Of a DNA stretch of 64,000 bases, positions 10,961 through 22,689 are shown in pieces (position 1 is the stretch's first letter; each line of letters opens with the position of its first letter). The notes under the pieces were generated by a model. That model was not told the DNA's origin, searched no databases, and was given only the letters and a program-made list of their open reading frames with translations. The translations under genes were made by a program, and so were the position numbers. Source of the DNA: Diogma glabrata (lineage: Eukaryota > Arthropoda > Insecta > Diptera > Cylindrotomidae); the NCBI GenBank assembly GCA_963693315.1, contig OY856186.1, positions 386,368,865-386,432,864 of the forward strand. The letters are read 5' to 3'.

Positions 10961-11010
10961 CACCCACCCACCCACCAACCCACCCACCCACCCACGCACA
11001 CACAGACGTA
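10961..11010. repeat. (CCCA)n / (CA)n microsatellite at array end
   Basis: Runs of cccacccacc pass into cacacaca just after a tttcatcaagatcc motif. The same order (gtttcatc, then a CA-rich tail) ends the related units near 15240-15280 and 15840-15870. Confidence 0.85.
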
Positions 11011-11108
11011 CACCAAAATTTTTTTTGGCTATTTAGATAGAGGATGGTCTAAAACAAAAGATAAAATAAAATTTGGGGTATGTAAGATTTTTTTTTTTCA
11101 CGATAGAT

Positions 11109-11143
11109 TGCATTACTTCACACAATTTAAAATTGTGGTGAAG
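11109..11143. repeat. Short perfect hairpin
   Basis: tacttcac and gtgaagta flank an inverted caatttaaaattg centre, giving a stem of about 16 bp. Confidence 0.7.
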
Positions 11144-11149
11144 TAAAAA

Positions 11150-11275
11150 AATAGCGTATCATCAAAGAATATTCCATAACTTAGAGTAAGGGATGGTATC
11201 GTTGATGGAAAATACTTCATCGCCAAGCACCCCTAAGATATCACTTTGGCTAGTGAGATTGCACAGATCAACAAT
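11150..11275 (-). other. Exon-like repeat, copy 1 (protein-level similarity to 48 kb)
   Basis: On the minus strand one frame reads NLTSQSDILGVLGDEVFSIN and closes in a stop about 14 codons later. A second copy at about 48128-48245, also minus, reads DITSQGDILGVVADELYSVN in the matching frame. Differences fall often at synonymous or conservative positions, suggesting a once-coding segment. Family not recognised. It could be a duplicated exon carried by a mobile element. Confidence 0.4.
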
Positions 11276-11280
11276 TTTAA

Positions 11281-13740
11281 ATTTTACAAATATATATAAT
11301 CGATGTAATCGATGTTATCAAGTATCAAGTTACAAGTATTAAGTCTTCACTTAATTTTAGAAACATGTATTACATACAATTCCAAACCAACAACATATTT
11401 GGTGAAGATGATAAAATTTGTAACATCATGATGTGTTAAATTCCAATACATATAATTTTGATATACAAAAGTAATTGTTTCAGGTTATACTATCTTTCTT
11501 ACGTTATTTTTAATTTCATAAAAATTATGTTCAACAAAAAAAAACATTGATCAAAGCAAACTATCGTTTAAAACGATAGTTAAATAAAACGCAAATTAAG
11601 TGTGCAACTACTTCCCAAATTTTCAGGATGATTAATGTATTAATGCATGAAGGACAAACAGACATACTTTCAATTTTATATATATTCAATATTTATTTAG
11701 CATGATGACTCGAATGCAAATTGTAAAAGACAACAGCAATATAACTTTAAAAAACTGCATTATAGATCAATTTTTCAAAATTCGTAAAACGAAATTTTTA
11801 TGAATTCATGAATAAAAAAAAATAATTTTAATGGGATTTAATAAAAATTAAAAAGAAAAACAAAAAAAAAATGTACCACACCAGGAATTGAAAATTGAAT
11901 CAGTCGAGCTCGATATCCACATCGCAATTTGAAACGTTAAGAAATGATAAATGTATGTATTAAATTTCATATTTAAAATAAATATTTTTTTGTTCTTCAA
12001 AAATGCATATTAAAAATGGTAACGCGAATATATAAATTTTACCTCATACAAAATTGCATAACGCGGCTAAAGAAGTTTTCGCTTAAAAAGAAACGCAATA
12101 ATAATAACCTGAGCGAATAAAAGAAAATTAAAAAGGTCGGCAGTCAAACCAAAGATACAATACAAATGTAACACTTTAGCTCCTAATTAATTATAAATCT
12201 CGTAATAACGACTTTTATCGAAAAAATAGTGGTTATCAAATTAATAGCTTAGAAAATTTCCTACAAAAAACATTACTTTTTTTTGTAACCCTAACGATTT
12301 TCGAGAAAATTCGATTTAAAAACTTGTAAGGTACAGAATTCACTAGATAACTGTGTCGAATATTTGTAATTAAACATAGAATGCGACTTAAAATATTTGA
12401 AAATTTACATAAATGATACAAATTTTTAAATCATATTTACTCGAAAACCGTTAGTCTAACGAAAAAAGCAATACAATATTTTTTTTTGGAAGTTTCTAAG
12501 CTACAAACTTTTAAACCTACTATTTTTTCGATAAAAGTTACCGTTAACGGAATTTTTGTGAAAAACCATTTTTTGTGACCTTTGACCCCACGTTAAATTT
12601 TTAGTAGCACATATATCGATGGGGACTTTTGTGATATTGTTTAGAACCACAAAAGGAAGGTTCATGCAAAATTAAGCTTTTCTCTAATTTTACCACATTT
12701 ATTCCCTATTAAACTTTCACTTTTCATTTTTTCAATTTTTTTTATGAATTACTACTAAACTAAACTAAGTTTATTAAAAAATTAAAAATTTTAAGTTTAT
12801 TAAAAAACATTTTATGAAATAACTTTAATAGAAATTAAACTTTATGAAAATTTTGCCGCTAACTTAATATTTTTTTTAAATCACAGTCTCTTGCATATTT
12901 TTAGATCAAATTTCGGGTTAGATTTTAAGTCACTCTAAGACCATATAAATTCTACAGATTTATAAATTATATCACTCTGATAGCTTACAAAACTGAAAAA
13001 TAATGCAATTCAATTAATACCATCTTTAAAGCTATTCAACTTGTAAGAAATCGAAAAACATGAATTTAAAAAACTCAATATAATTTATAATTCACCTCTA
13101 AATCGGCACTTAACTCTGTATTCATTCAATTAAAATATCCAAACCGAAAAACTAATCTTCCCACTTTTCGTTTATTCCCGTATAACGGTTTCTTTAAAAC
13201 TAAACGGTTACTTAATTTCAAAGAAAATAATTTAAATGACTTTATAGTACTAAAGAAATTGACATGCTCTGAAATAATAATAATAAAAAAGTTGTAATAA
13301 TGTTCATATTTTTTTGTATTTACATATCGTGAAGCTAAAATTATTAGATTTTAATCCAAATGGAAAATTTTACAAAAGTTTTTCTTTTCTTTAAAAAACA
13401 TAACATATAAATTTTAACTTTTTATGTATGAAAAACAAATTATTATTTCAGCAAAATATAAAAAGTTTAATTTTGTTATTTCAATATGATAAATTAAAAT
13501 GATTTTATTTGTAGATAAAGTTTTAATTTATTATGAAAATGACAAATAGTACTACAGTTTGTAGATTTTCCTGAAAGATATTTTTGTAGTTTTTATTCAT
13601 GGATTATTTTAGCAACAGTTAAATTATAATTAAACATGAATTGATCAAAAGTTTGAATATAATATTAAATATACGATTTATATTTTTAAAGATAGTTTAT
13701 AGATAGTTAGAATCGATTCAACTGTCAAGGTGAAGTGTTT
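11281..13740. other. AT-rich stretch, no gene seen
   Basis: About 2.4 kb of AT-rich sequence with only short random frames. It contains one imperfect inverted repeat (12210-12540, listed separately). Nothing else could be assigned. Confidence 0.5.
12210..12540. repeat. Imperfect inverted repeat (old foldback/MITE)
   Basis: acttttatcgaaaaaatagt at 12210-12229 is mirrored by its complement at 12520-12539. Further paired blocks lie inside (agcttagaaa, gattttcgag), leaving a short loop. Arms are about 120 bp with many mismatches. Confidence 0.65.
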
Positions 13741-13769
13741 TGAGCTCGAGCAGAAATTTGTCAGGGCTC

Positions 13770-13955
13770 AAGTAAGGTCCTGATCAGGTTTGCCCTAGTC
13801 CGGATCAGGCATTGGTATAGCAGCCTGATTGAGCCCTGATCGTGAGTGTAACGCTTTTGCCCTATCAGGTCCTGATTGGGATTACCGGATCAGACCCTGA
13901 TTGGGATAATCAGATCAGGCCCTGATTAGGATATCCGGACCAGACCCTGATATAT
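13770..13955. repeat. 25-bp minisatellite with palindromic ATCAGG/CCTGAT boxes
   Basis: From about 13876 the unit gattgggattaccggatc + agaccct (25 bp) repeats about three times with small changes. Upstream irregular copies of ggtcctgatcagg and gagccctgat reach back to about 13770. Many units contain the self-complementary atcagg-ccctgat, so the array can form a series of cruciforms. GC content is well above the flanks. Confidence 0.7.
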
Positions 13956-14639
13956 ATTTATATCTTATATGCATAAATTAATCAAATTAAAATAAAACTA
14001 GTGGGATGGGGGTGTGACCATAGGGGGGCCACGCCAGGAACTTCATGTAAGATTAAAAACTTTCCAGTTTCTAGATAAGGTATACTAAAATTAATAAAAT
14101 TATATAATATAATTTAACTGCATTGTCCATATTTTCATAGAACATAAATACAAATATAAAAAAAACGAAAAATTACAAACAAATTTGAAAAAAAGTCAAC
14201 AAAAAGTGAATATTAGCTCAATTAGGGTTTTTAAAGCCAAAAATACGAAAAATTAAGATTTATTTATTAAACGACACATCAATTGTAATAATTTAAATAG
14301 AATTTGAATGTGTGTATAATCATATATTTAAATTTAATAGTATACTAACACTCAGACTGCAAAGTAAAATAAGTTGTCTAGACCGATTCAGAAGGTATTG
14401 AAAGGTGAAGATATCATTAAAATGTCAATATTAAAAATGATCTCCAACACAAGTCACAACAGTCAACAACCTAACTTATCGGCAAGATAAATTTGTTTGA
14501 TGAAAACCGACCATAATATATACAAGACACCGCAAAAGCAAATTTGTTCTATATTTACTCTATGTTAACTGAAACATTTTACCAAAACTTCGTCAATGGC
14601 TGTTGTTGTGGTATATTTAAAAGAATAAGATAAAGCTAT
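13956..14639. other. AT-rich stretch, no gene seen
   Basis: No coding or repeat structure I can support apart from A-rich runs. Confidence 0.5.
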
Positions 14640-15985
14640 ATAGCCGAAAGTGACAAACCGGCAGTTCCAAAATTAAATTACTATAAATATTACAAAAACC
14701 TTATACTCTAAGTTTCAACAAAATTGAATTGAGGACTGAGTGTTATTGAAGTTTAAAAAACAGTTGTTCAACGATACACAGACATCCTCTCCGACTCATT
14801 TGCCAAATTTTGAAAAAAGCTCATATTTTCTATATTCAAATAAACCCGAATTCGTTTGCAGCTCATTTTAATTCAAAAGTTTCATCAAGATCTCATGCGT
14901 TTGCGTAACGAAAATTACACTTATTTTTCAAATTTTCTTAAAAACTCAAAAAGTAAGATAGCAATTGTTTATACAAATGTCATTCATTATAAATTGTTGA
15001 CATGATGACAAACAAAATGGGAGACAAATGGTCTTGATAGCATTATTTATTCTTGTAATATTTGCAAGAGATGATTTTCAGTTTTTTGAAAACCACTAAA
15101 AAACAAATGAGCCGATTTCGTTAGAAAAGGACTGGGCCGTAAGTTACGACCTAAGATACATCGATTGTGACCATTAGCGTTGGAATCGGATAATTCGTTG
15201 TTGAGAAAGCGTTGGACAAATGTTTGTCAACATACGACGATACACACGCACATACACACACATACATACTGCCAAGTGTCAGCTAAAAATAGCCTAAACA
15301 GCTTCAGGAGGTCTTGAAACGTTCAGAAATTCCTATTTCGAAAATCGACCCAAAAAACGATAACTTCCTATATCGAGAAGTTAATAAACAGTTGACCAAG
15401 CGAACTTCTAGTCAAATTTTGAAAATAACTTAGATCTTCGATATTCAGTCCGTATGCGTCTGCAGCTCTTTTACATACCAAAATTTCATCTAGATATCAT
15501 GCGTTTGCGTAACGAAAATAACACGTAGTTTTTTCACATTTTCTTAAAAAAATCAAAAAGTAAGATAGCAATTGTTTATACAAATGTCATTCAAAATGGC
15601 TGACATGATGACAAACAGTATGGAAGTTTCATACCTTGATAGCATTATTTAATATCATGATATTTGCAAGAGATGATTTTCAGTATTTTGGAAACCACTA
15701 AAAAACAAATCATTTAATTTCGCTCGAAAAGGGCTGGGCTCTAAGTTACGCCAAGATACATCGTTTGTCACAATTTTCGTTGAAATCGACCCATCCGTTG
15801 TTGAGAAAGCGTTGGACAAAAACTTGTCTACATACACCGATACACACACACAAACAAACACATACAGACTGCCAGCTAAAAATAGTCAAACAGCTTCAGG
15901 AGGTCATGAAACGTAAAGATATCATAAAAATTCTGATTTCGAAATGCGACCCAAAAACAATAGCTTCCCATATCGGGAAGTTAAA
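14640..15985 (+). repeat. Two-copy ~605-bp tandem repeat related to the 7.8-10.9 kb array
   Basis: It begins with gaaagtgacaaaccggcagtt, the landmark of the larger array, and the first 250 bases resemble the final unit there (10722-10890). The landmark catgcgtttgcgtaacgaaa occurs at 14894 and 15499, and each copy ends with a cacacacaca-type tail, cagcttcaggaggt and a tcgggaagtt-like end. The unit length is close to, but the sequence well diverged from, the 626-bp family. Confidence 0.8.
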
Positions 15986-16013
15986 AATTACAATGGAAAA
16001 AACTCAAACATAC

Positions 16014-16666
16014 TGTTACGTTTTTCCAACCTTACTTTGAATTGGCCCAACTCACAATTCGATAAACGCAATCCCCAATCTCTTCTGAGTTCGATCACTG
16101 ATTAGTAAGCACAAACACCAGGTTTTATTAAGTATTCAACACCTTAGTTGTTCCACAACAACAGGAAAACAATACAGCAAACAATATTCCTAACTAGAAT
16201 ATTCTTTCAACAGCTTCAGAAACTCCAACGGTTGATTGTAGAAATTTCCAATAATACAACGTTTAAAATAATACACAAACTATTTCTACTTAATAACACT
16301 TAAACTTTATTAACAAAAACTAATGTTAAATATTACTTTTATAATTTTCACTTTACCGTCACACGTTTAAAATAAAACTAATTCCTAATCTACAACAGAC
16401 AATTGCTTATATACTATTCTGGTTAATTTCTAGAAAATTCGAGGTCACTTTTGAGAAACCTTGAGAAAATATTAGAATATTCGATTATTTTACGTTACGT
16501 TGATTTGATTCATAAAATCATTTATATTGTGTTGACCTTAATTCTAAGAATATGTACAACAACAACAACAACACTATTCATTGCATTCATTTGTTGTTGC
16601 GTTTTGTTGTGATTTGATTTTCCTGGAAGTGACCGTAATCGTCTTGATTTTTCTGTAATCGTAACA
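16014..16666 (-). mobile_element. LTR of Gypsy family 1 (3' LTR, minus orientation)
   Basis: In minus orientation the segment starts TGTTACGATTACAG and ends AAAACGTAACA, giving TGTTACG/CGTAACA terminal inverted repeats. It is preceded by a purine-rich tract (taagtggagggta) that fits a polypurine tract. Gag-like sequence lies just upstream. A diverged partial copy in the same orientation is at about 50680-50960. Length 653 bp. Confidence 0.75.
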
Positions 16667-16689
16667 ATACCCTCCACTTAAGCCAGTTC

Positions 16690-18020
16690 GTCCCGAACAG
16701 GATCTAGATCTCTCCTCCAATTGTTGAATCCAAACATTTTGTTTTTTATTTCCCAGGCTGTTCAGAATTACTTCCAGTACTTTTGTTCCTTTTGTAAGGC
16801 CTTGACCATAACTTTGTTCTATGTCAGCCCATCGTGATGATTATGCATTCTCATTATCTCTAAAGTGCTCCTTATGTCTTCCCTTTGAGTGTTTCACACT
16901 GCTATGTCCCTGAACCATTCTCATTTTCAGCTGCGATTCATCCCCGTTTGAACCACTTCATTTACATTACTCACTTCGTGATGGACCTGAACTTGTTTCC
17001 TTTTTAACTTTTGGCGTTTGTTCAAACGTCTGCGTCGGTTGACGTTTCTCTCCCTCATCTGTTTGGATGTCTCATCTGTTTGAGGTCGCTTCCACCTGTG
17101 TGCCAATACTTCTACTTTGATGTTCCCATCTACATTCCTTTTCTGCATCCAGCAGATGGCATACACATCCTCTGTACCATCTCATATTGCATTGCGTATG
17201 CGACTGTCTCATGAAAAGTCGCCTTAGGTGTAGTCATAACTTATATCCTGGTTTCTGGATCTCGGATGCCATCAGTAAACGCCTCAATCTTCATTAAACT
17301 ACGGTGGAGTATTAGAATGTGCCAAATGAACAAGTCGTTCCACTGCCGAGGAATGTTCCTATAGAGATTCTCCATTTCGCGCAAGCGACCTTTTAACTCG
17401 ATTCGCCACCGTATTTGCGTTCCAATGCATTCATCACCTCTGAATAACTTCTACGGTCGTTTCGTATCGATCGTATCGCGGTCGTTTTCCGGTACCGCCT
17501 GTAATGCTTCAGCTGGTTCGCCCTTAAGCGCAATTATTAATGCAGCTAGACGATTTTCACTGCTCCAAACATTTTGCTCTGCTGCTATCTCGAACTGGAA
17601 CTTGAAGATGCCGAAAGATGTGGAACCGTCATACGATGGTGGCTTTAGTTTAATATTTGCTACTTGCTGTACCACATGTGATGTCACTTTAGCTGTTTCA
17701 ACATCTTGCAACCTCTTCTCAAAATCATCAACTTTCGTCAACATTTTATGCTCAAATTCCTGAATTTCTGTTTCAATTTTCTCGACTTTAACATCAAATG
17801 CCGTAGACATTTGTAGAAGTTTCTCGTCCAAGTGTTGATTTATGCTAATGTGCAACTCATTGTTTGATGGTTTATATCATTTTTATTTTCAGTCAATGTT
17901 GTAGTTATTTCTTCTTTGGTAGCAACCATTTGTTGATTGATGTTACAGCTAATCTCTTCCTTGGTAGCAGCCATATTTGTATTTACATCATCCAGTTTGC
18001 GATTCATTTTCTGTTTCCGG
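16690..18020 (-). pseudogene. Ty3/Gypsy gag (broken), pol missing
   Basis: The minus strand carries, in order, a repeated coiled-coil segment (two ATKEEI repeats, about 17900-18010), a frame change near 17850, a second coiled coil, then LKPPSYDGSTSFGIFKFQFE and NRLAALIIALKGEPAEAL (about 17500-17640). This is the capsid signature of Gypsy-like gag. Further on, in shifted frames, come MNALERKYGGE, the FTDGIRDPE block (about 17260-17290) and a basic tail. It would have formed virus-like particles in the cytoplasm; it is now disrupted. Gag is separated from the 3' LTR by only a few hundred bases, so protease, RT and integrase were deleted. Confidence 0.75.
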
Positions 18021-18029
18021 ATGTTTAAA

Positions 18030-19285
18030 TGCTTCGACATTCCAGCGGTCTTTTTTGCTTGTCTGTTAAATGTAGATGATAATTTGCACTTGTACTTAAA
18101 GATGACAAGCATATGATCGGTGTCCATATCAGCACCTCTGTACGATCGAACGTCAGTTATACTTGTAGAGTGTCTCTTAGAGATCATGACGTGATCGATT
18201 TGATTTTCCGTTCTTCCGTCATTTGATTTAGACGTTGCCTTGTGAATTCTCTTGTGAGGGAAGAAAGTGTTGGAAATTATTAGATCATACATCATATCCA
18301 GCTCGGCTGCGCGAAAACCGTTATTGTTGCTGGTATGATGCAAGTTGTTAGGGCCGATATGTGTTTTAAGTTCTGCAATCCTACCGATTTGAACATTAAA
18401 GTCACCTACCACGATTTTTATATCGTGCGGCGGGATGTTATTGATGACTTCTTCGAGTTTTAGAAAGAACAGGTCTTTAATATCATCTGCGTTATCTTCA
18501 GTAGGTGCATGAACATTGACGATCGTTACATTGAATTTTTGCATGTGGATTCTGTGTGCATAACCGAATATTAGTTGGGCAGAAGTCGATAACATGCTGA
18601 TTCACGCGACGGTGTATAAGAAAGCCAACTCCAAATTCTCCTCCGTTTCGATGACCGCAATAATACAGAGTGTATCCTTTCGCTGTTTCATGGATTCCAC
18701 TGCCTGGCCATCTTAGTTCTTGTAATGCCACTATATCCAGTGTGTAGCTCTCGACTTGCTGAGTGAGTTTTAGGAGATCTCCTTGTCTTCTGAGACTTAG
18801 CACGTTCCAGGTTTCCATTTTTAAATCGTAGTCCAGGTACAGTTTCCGAGGTCGTTCCAATAATGATTCCGAGATATTCCGAGGCCTGTGTACAGAATTC
18901 ATGACAATAATTTTTTATGGAAATGGGGTGTTAGCCCTTCGCCCAACCCAAATTTTTGTGAATGGGTTCGTTCTGCATCTTAAGGCCACCAGAAACAACC
19001 TTTTTACACGTTTATATAGCGAGCCGCTTGATCCAAGACAGACGCCCGCTGAAAGCCGCCCCTTAGGAGAACAGACGCTTTCTACACATTTATATAGCGA
19101 GCCGCTTGATCCAAGACAGACGCCCGATCCAAGCCGCCCCTAACATGGAGAACAGATGCTTGACTTGCATTGGTCGTATGGCGCCAATGACTCGCCATGG
19201 TGCAGAATCATTGAGTATAAGCAGTATTTACTCTGCTCCTCTCAACTACACCAACCTAATTCTGTTAGCGTTACCCAGGTAGCAC
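18030..19285 (-). pseudogene. RTE-type LINE, 5' part with endonuclease (copy 1)
   Basis: Minus strand. From a 5' UTR shared with copy 2 (about 18960-19285), the frame runs from Met at 18902 with ETWNVLSLR and VALQELRWPGSG, shifts near 18560, and continues with VVGDFNVQIGR, NQIDHVMISKR and the terminal DTDHMLV. These are the conserved N, E, GD-N, QIDH and SDH-like blocks of an APE-type endonuclease as in RTE/BovB elements. It nicks target DNA to prime reverse transcription. The RT domain is absent: after the DH block the same open frame passes into a Gypsy gag coiled coil near 18030. The 251-codon frame 18595-17840 spans the join. Confidence 0.8.
19005..19160. repeat. 78-bp duplication in the RTE 5' UTR
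   Basis: tttatatagcgagccgcttg recurs at 19011 and 19089. RTE copy 2 has this block only once (about 24125-24160), so the duplication is specific to copy 1 and may be 5' UTR repeat growth. Confidence 0.8.
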
Positions 19286-20555
19286 GGTTTTTTACGATAG
19301 AATTTTTATCGTTGTTAATCGTTCTGAATCTGAAGTTTTTGTTTGAAATTTTTGGTAAAACTAAACAAGTTTTTAAACGTTTTCTATAGTACATTCCATA
19401 TGTAAAACCAATCGTAACCTATCGTATTTTCCCGCCATCAGATTCCTATCGTTTTGAATCTGAAATTTACGATTGAAATTTTTTGAAGAAAAACAAACCA
19501 ATCGGCATCTACCGTCACCTATGGGATATTACTTCGGTTTTGAAAAAGCCTAAGTATTGCATTCATGAGCCAAAAGTGAAATTCTTACCCCCACTTTTTT
19601 TGGCATTTCTCGACGTTTTAGGACCTACTGATTCTAAAAAAGCAACAAAAAAATGTATGTCTGTCTGCCGGCCGGCCGTCACAACCGACGAAATCTAGAA
19701 AACGGCTGGACGGATTTCAAAATTTTTTCTAAAAATAGGTTTGCTCAAAGGGAAGAGCCGAAAGGACGATGTGTTCGATAACTGTACCGGAAGTGTGTCA
19801 AAAAATCGTCAAGTGTGTCAAAACAAGGAAATTTTCATATTTTTGGCTTAAAAAAACGTTCATTTTAAGTGATTACGAATAGAAACATTGAATTTGAAGA
19901 AATCTTGATGGTTAGGATTGGTATGTGAGACCAAAAACTAGATTATTGCATTATAAGTTTGTCAAAAAAATGTTGTCAAGTGTGTCAAAAGAAAGATTTT
20001 CATTTACTGTTTTACTCAATTTTTTGGAAAAATTAAAATTAAGTATTTGTATGACATGAAATTTTATTGTTATTATAGAGAATTATTGCATTATAAGTTT
20101 GTCAAAAAATATTGTCAAGTATGTCAAAAAATGATTTTCATTTACTTTTTTAGCCACTTTTTTTGGAAAAAAATTTAGTTGTTTGTATTTTATATGACGT
20201 AAATGAGACATGGAAATTTTTGAATTTGTTATAGTTTTTGAAGAAATATTTTTGGAATTTTGAAAAAGTTTCAATCTTTGATTTTGCAAGAATTTTTGGA
20301 ATATTTTTAGAATTTTGGAAAAAGTTTGAATTTTTGAATTTTTAAGAATTTTTGGAATATTTTCACAATTTTTGAAAAAAGTTTAATCTTTGGTTTTGTA
20401 ATAATTTTCGGAACATTTTTAGAATTTTGGAAAAAGTTTTATTTTATTTAATTTTTACAATGTTTTTGGAATTTCGAAAGAAATACGAATTTGTGACTTT
20501 GTAATATTTTCTCGAAACGCTAAATGGAGAGGTTTTTGAGTAGTTTGCTGATTGT
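19286..20555. repeat. AT-rich region with 150-bp and ~56-bp tandem repeats
   Basis: attattgcattataagtttg recurs at about 19942 and 20092 with the following ~110 bases similar (150-bp period, two copies). From about 20240 to 20475 a ~56-bp T-rich unit with ttttggaat and tttgaaaaagttt repeats four to five times. Near 19440-19480 there are cctatcgttttgaatctg motifs like those at 24440-24990. No gene seen. Confidence 0.65.
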
Positions 20556-21199
20556 ATCATCTTTTCTTTTTTTTTTAATCGGCGTTGATGCTCCATGTAG
20601 GAGCCTTGCCAGGCTAATCAGCTTTGAATATTCACAACGGACTTTCGCAACAGCGACATAATTATCATGGCAGTCGATTTTTTAAGGTCGTTTATTACGT
20701 CAGTCTCCCATTGTAGTCGTGTCTACATCGCGGTCGCTCACTCCCTGGAGTACTAACGTACATTTTTCTAATCATTCCAGACTGTGAATCGGCTCGTAGA
20801 ACATGCCCAAACCAAACAATCCTATTAGAACGGATACAACCTATTATATCAGGACCCTCGAGAAGGTCTCCGATTTCAAAGTTATACCGGGTTCTATAAT
20901 CTACATCGTCTGTCTTAAGTGGACCAAAAATGTAGCGTAGGATCTTATGCTCAAATACAGATAAATACGATTCGTCATTTTATGTAAGGGTCACAAACGT
21001 GAACCCATACATCACAACCGGTCTAATCAATGTCTTGTATAACTTGAGCTAGGTGTTAGTTGATACATACGTTGATCCAAGGAGAGGTTTAATTGAGTAG
21101 AAAGTTCGATTACCTGCAGCGATTCGAGCTTTTATATCTGTAAGTATGCTGTTGTTTGAGTCAAGCATTGATCCCAAAATATTTAAAAGATTCAACTAC

Positions 21200-22216
21200 C
21201 TCAATTCGTTCATCGCCGCACATCAAATCTTTCTTCTCAGCTTCTCTTGAAACATTCATATGTTTGGTTTTATAGAAGTTAATTTGTAGACCAATTTTCC
21301 CAGCACCACTCTCAAGCGACTTGAAAGTCACACTCATAACAGCTTCACTTCGGCCGAGGATGACAAAATCACCAGCTTAAGCGATCATCTGTACTGAGTT
21401 TATTGACAAGATATTGTTGTTAGTAGGTAGATTCTTTTGACGGCACACATATTCCAAGGCTAAATTAAAAAGTATAGGAGAGATTGCATCACCTTGTCTT
21501 AAACCGGAGTCGATTTTAAAAAACTTTGTTATTTCGTTCTCTACTCGTACACAGCATTGAGAGTTCTGTACTGTCATTTTGCATAGTGATACCAGCTTAC
21601 CAGGAATTCCTATTGACACCAGAACAGACCATAGAGTCTCTCGTTCGAGAGAGTCGTAGGCCTGCCTGAAATCAATGAAGGGTTGGTGCACAGGTATGTT
21701 GAACTCTCGGCACTTTTCCAAAATCATCCTTATCGAGAAAAGTGCATCGGTGGTATCTCGGCCCCGCCGGAAGTCACACTGATATTCTCCAAACAGTTGT
21801 TCAGCAAAAGGATTGATTTTTGATAGCAAAATGTAGGAAAAGATCTTATATGCTGTGCAGAGGAAAGCGATTCCTCTGTAGTTTGCACATTGTAGGCGAT
21901 TACCTTTTTTATGGATTAATATCATCATAGCTGTGTTCCAGTCCTGTGGCATGGTTTCAGTCCTCCAGATCATTTGAACCAGTTCAAACAATCTTAAGGA
22001 TAGAGTTTCACCACCTGCATGTACAATCATTTCGGATGTTATATCGTTGATACCAGGTGCTTTATTGCGTTTTAATTTTGATAGCACCGCTTCGAAATCC
22101 TCTTTGGTTGGTTCGTCTACATGTACCTTTGACGCACGAATAAGCTTTGCTCGTCGCCCGACTTGTTGCTGGTCACTTAAGTTGAGAAGATTCTCAAAAT
22201 AAGCGGTCCAAGTATC
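21200..22216 (-). pseudogene. RTE reverse transcriptase domain (copy 2)
   Basis: The minus frame 22087-21377 and its in-frame upstream continuation have KLKRNKAPGINDITSEM, ILIHKKG (fingers), CANYRGIAFLC, QPFIDFRQAYDSLER (motif A Asp) and GLRQGDAISPILFNL (motif B). The catalytic motif C, expected as YADD, is destroyed: the Tyr codon is a stop at 21379-21377 and the Asp pair is changed. Past it the thumb region (SLESGAGKIGLQIN, about 21290-21330) is still readable. It would copy RNA into DNA at the nick; it cannot do so here. Confidence 0.85.
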
Positions 22217-22684
22217 TAATATAGTACATTATGATGCTAAGACGTAAAGCTAAAGATTTTAGACGGATGTGGAGTTGCACCCACATTAAGTCCAAAATAG
22301 CTTACGTCCGTGCATCATATACTGTTTTTTATTCGCCGCAAGCAAAATATTGAAAAAAAATTTGTTTATTCTAATTTAAAATTATAAATTTGCATAAATT
22401 TTAAAATAAAAATCAAAAATCAAACAAGCAACCGTTGACAAAATATTTGTTATTTTTTCCAAATTATTGTATAACCATGACAACAAATGATAACAACTAT
22501 TTTAATTGGATAATGAAATTTTTGAATTTAAGGGTTGCTTACATAAAAATTCTATTTTTCATAGACTTTAAACAAATACAAATGCTTTTTAATTTTTTGG
22601 GCGTAACTATGACAGCAAAATAAATAGTTAAAAAGTTACACTTTAAGGCCGCAAATCACAGTAATAAAGTAACACTTTAATATA
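22217..22684. mobile_element. ~450-bp insertion splitting RTE copy 2
   Basis: It interrupts the linker between endonuclease and RT. The 7-mer taatata occurs at 22217-22223 and 22678-22684 and may be a target duplication. Inside are an imperfect hairpin (atgatgc--gacgtaa against ttacgtccgtgcatcat, 22231-22320) and AT-rich sequence with repeated aaagttacactttaa. No transposase and no clear terminal inverted repeat; class unknown. Confidence 0.5.
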
Positions 22685-22689
22685 TAGGC

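Noticed and set aside
10846..11146. His/Pro/Thr-rich frames
   Set aside because: Translation of the CCCA/CA microsatellite.
15000..15950. CRISPR-like spaced repeats
   Set aside because: Repeats are ~600-bp units of an arthropod tandem family, without short direct repeats and unique spacers.
16014..19285. Reading the region as one hybrid autonomous retroelement
   Set aside because: RT, RNase H and integrase are all missing, and the LTR partner was not found on the RTE side, so it is more simply a truncation join.
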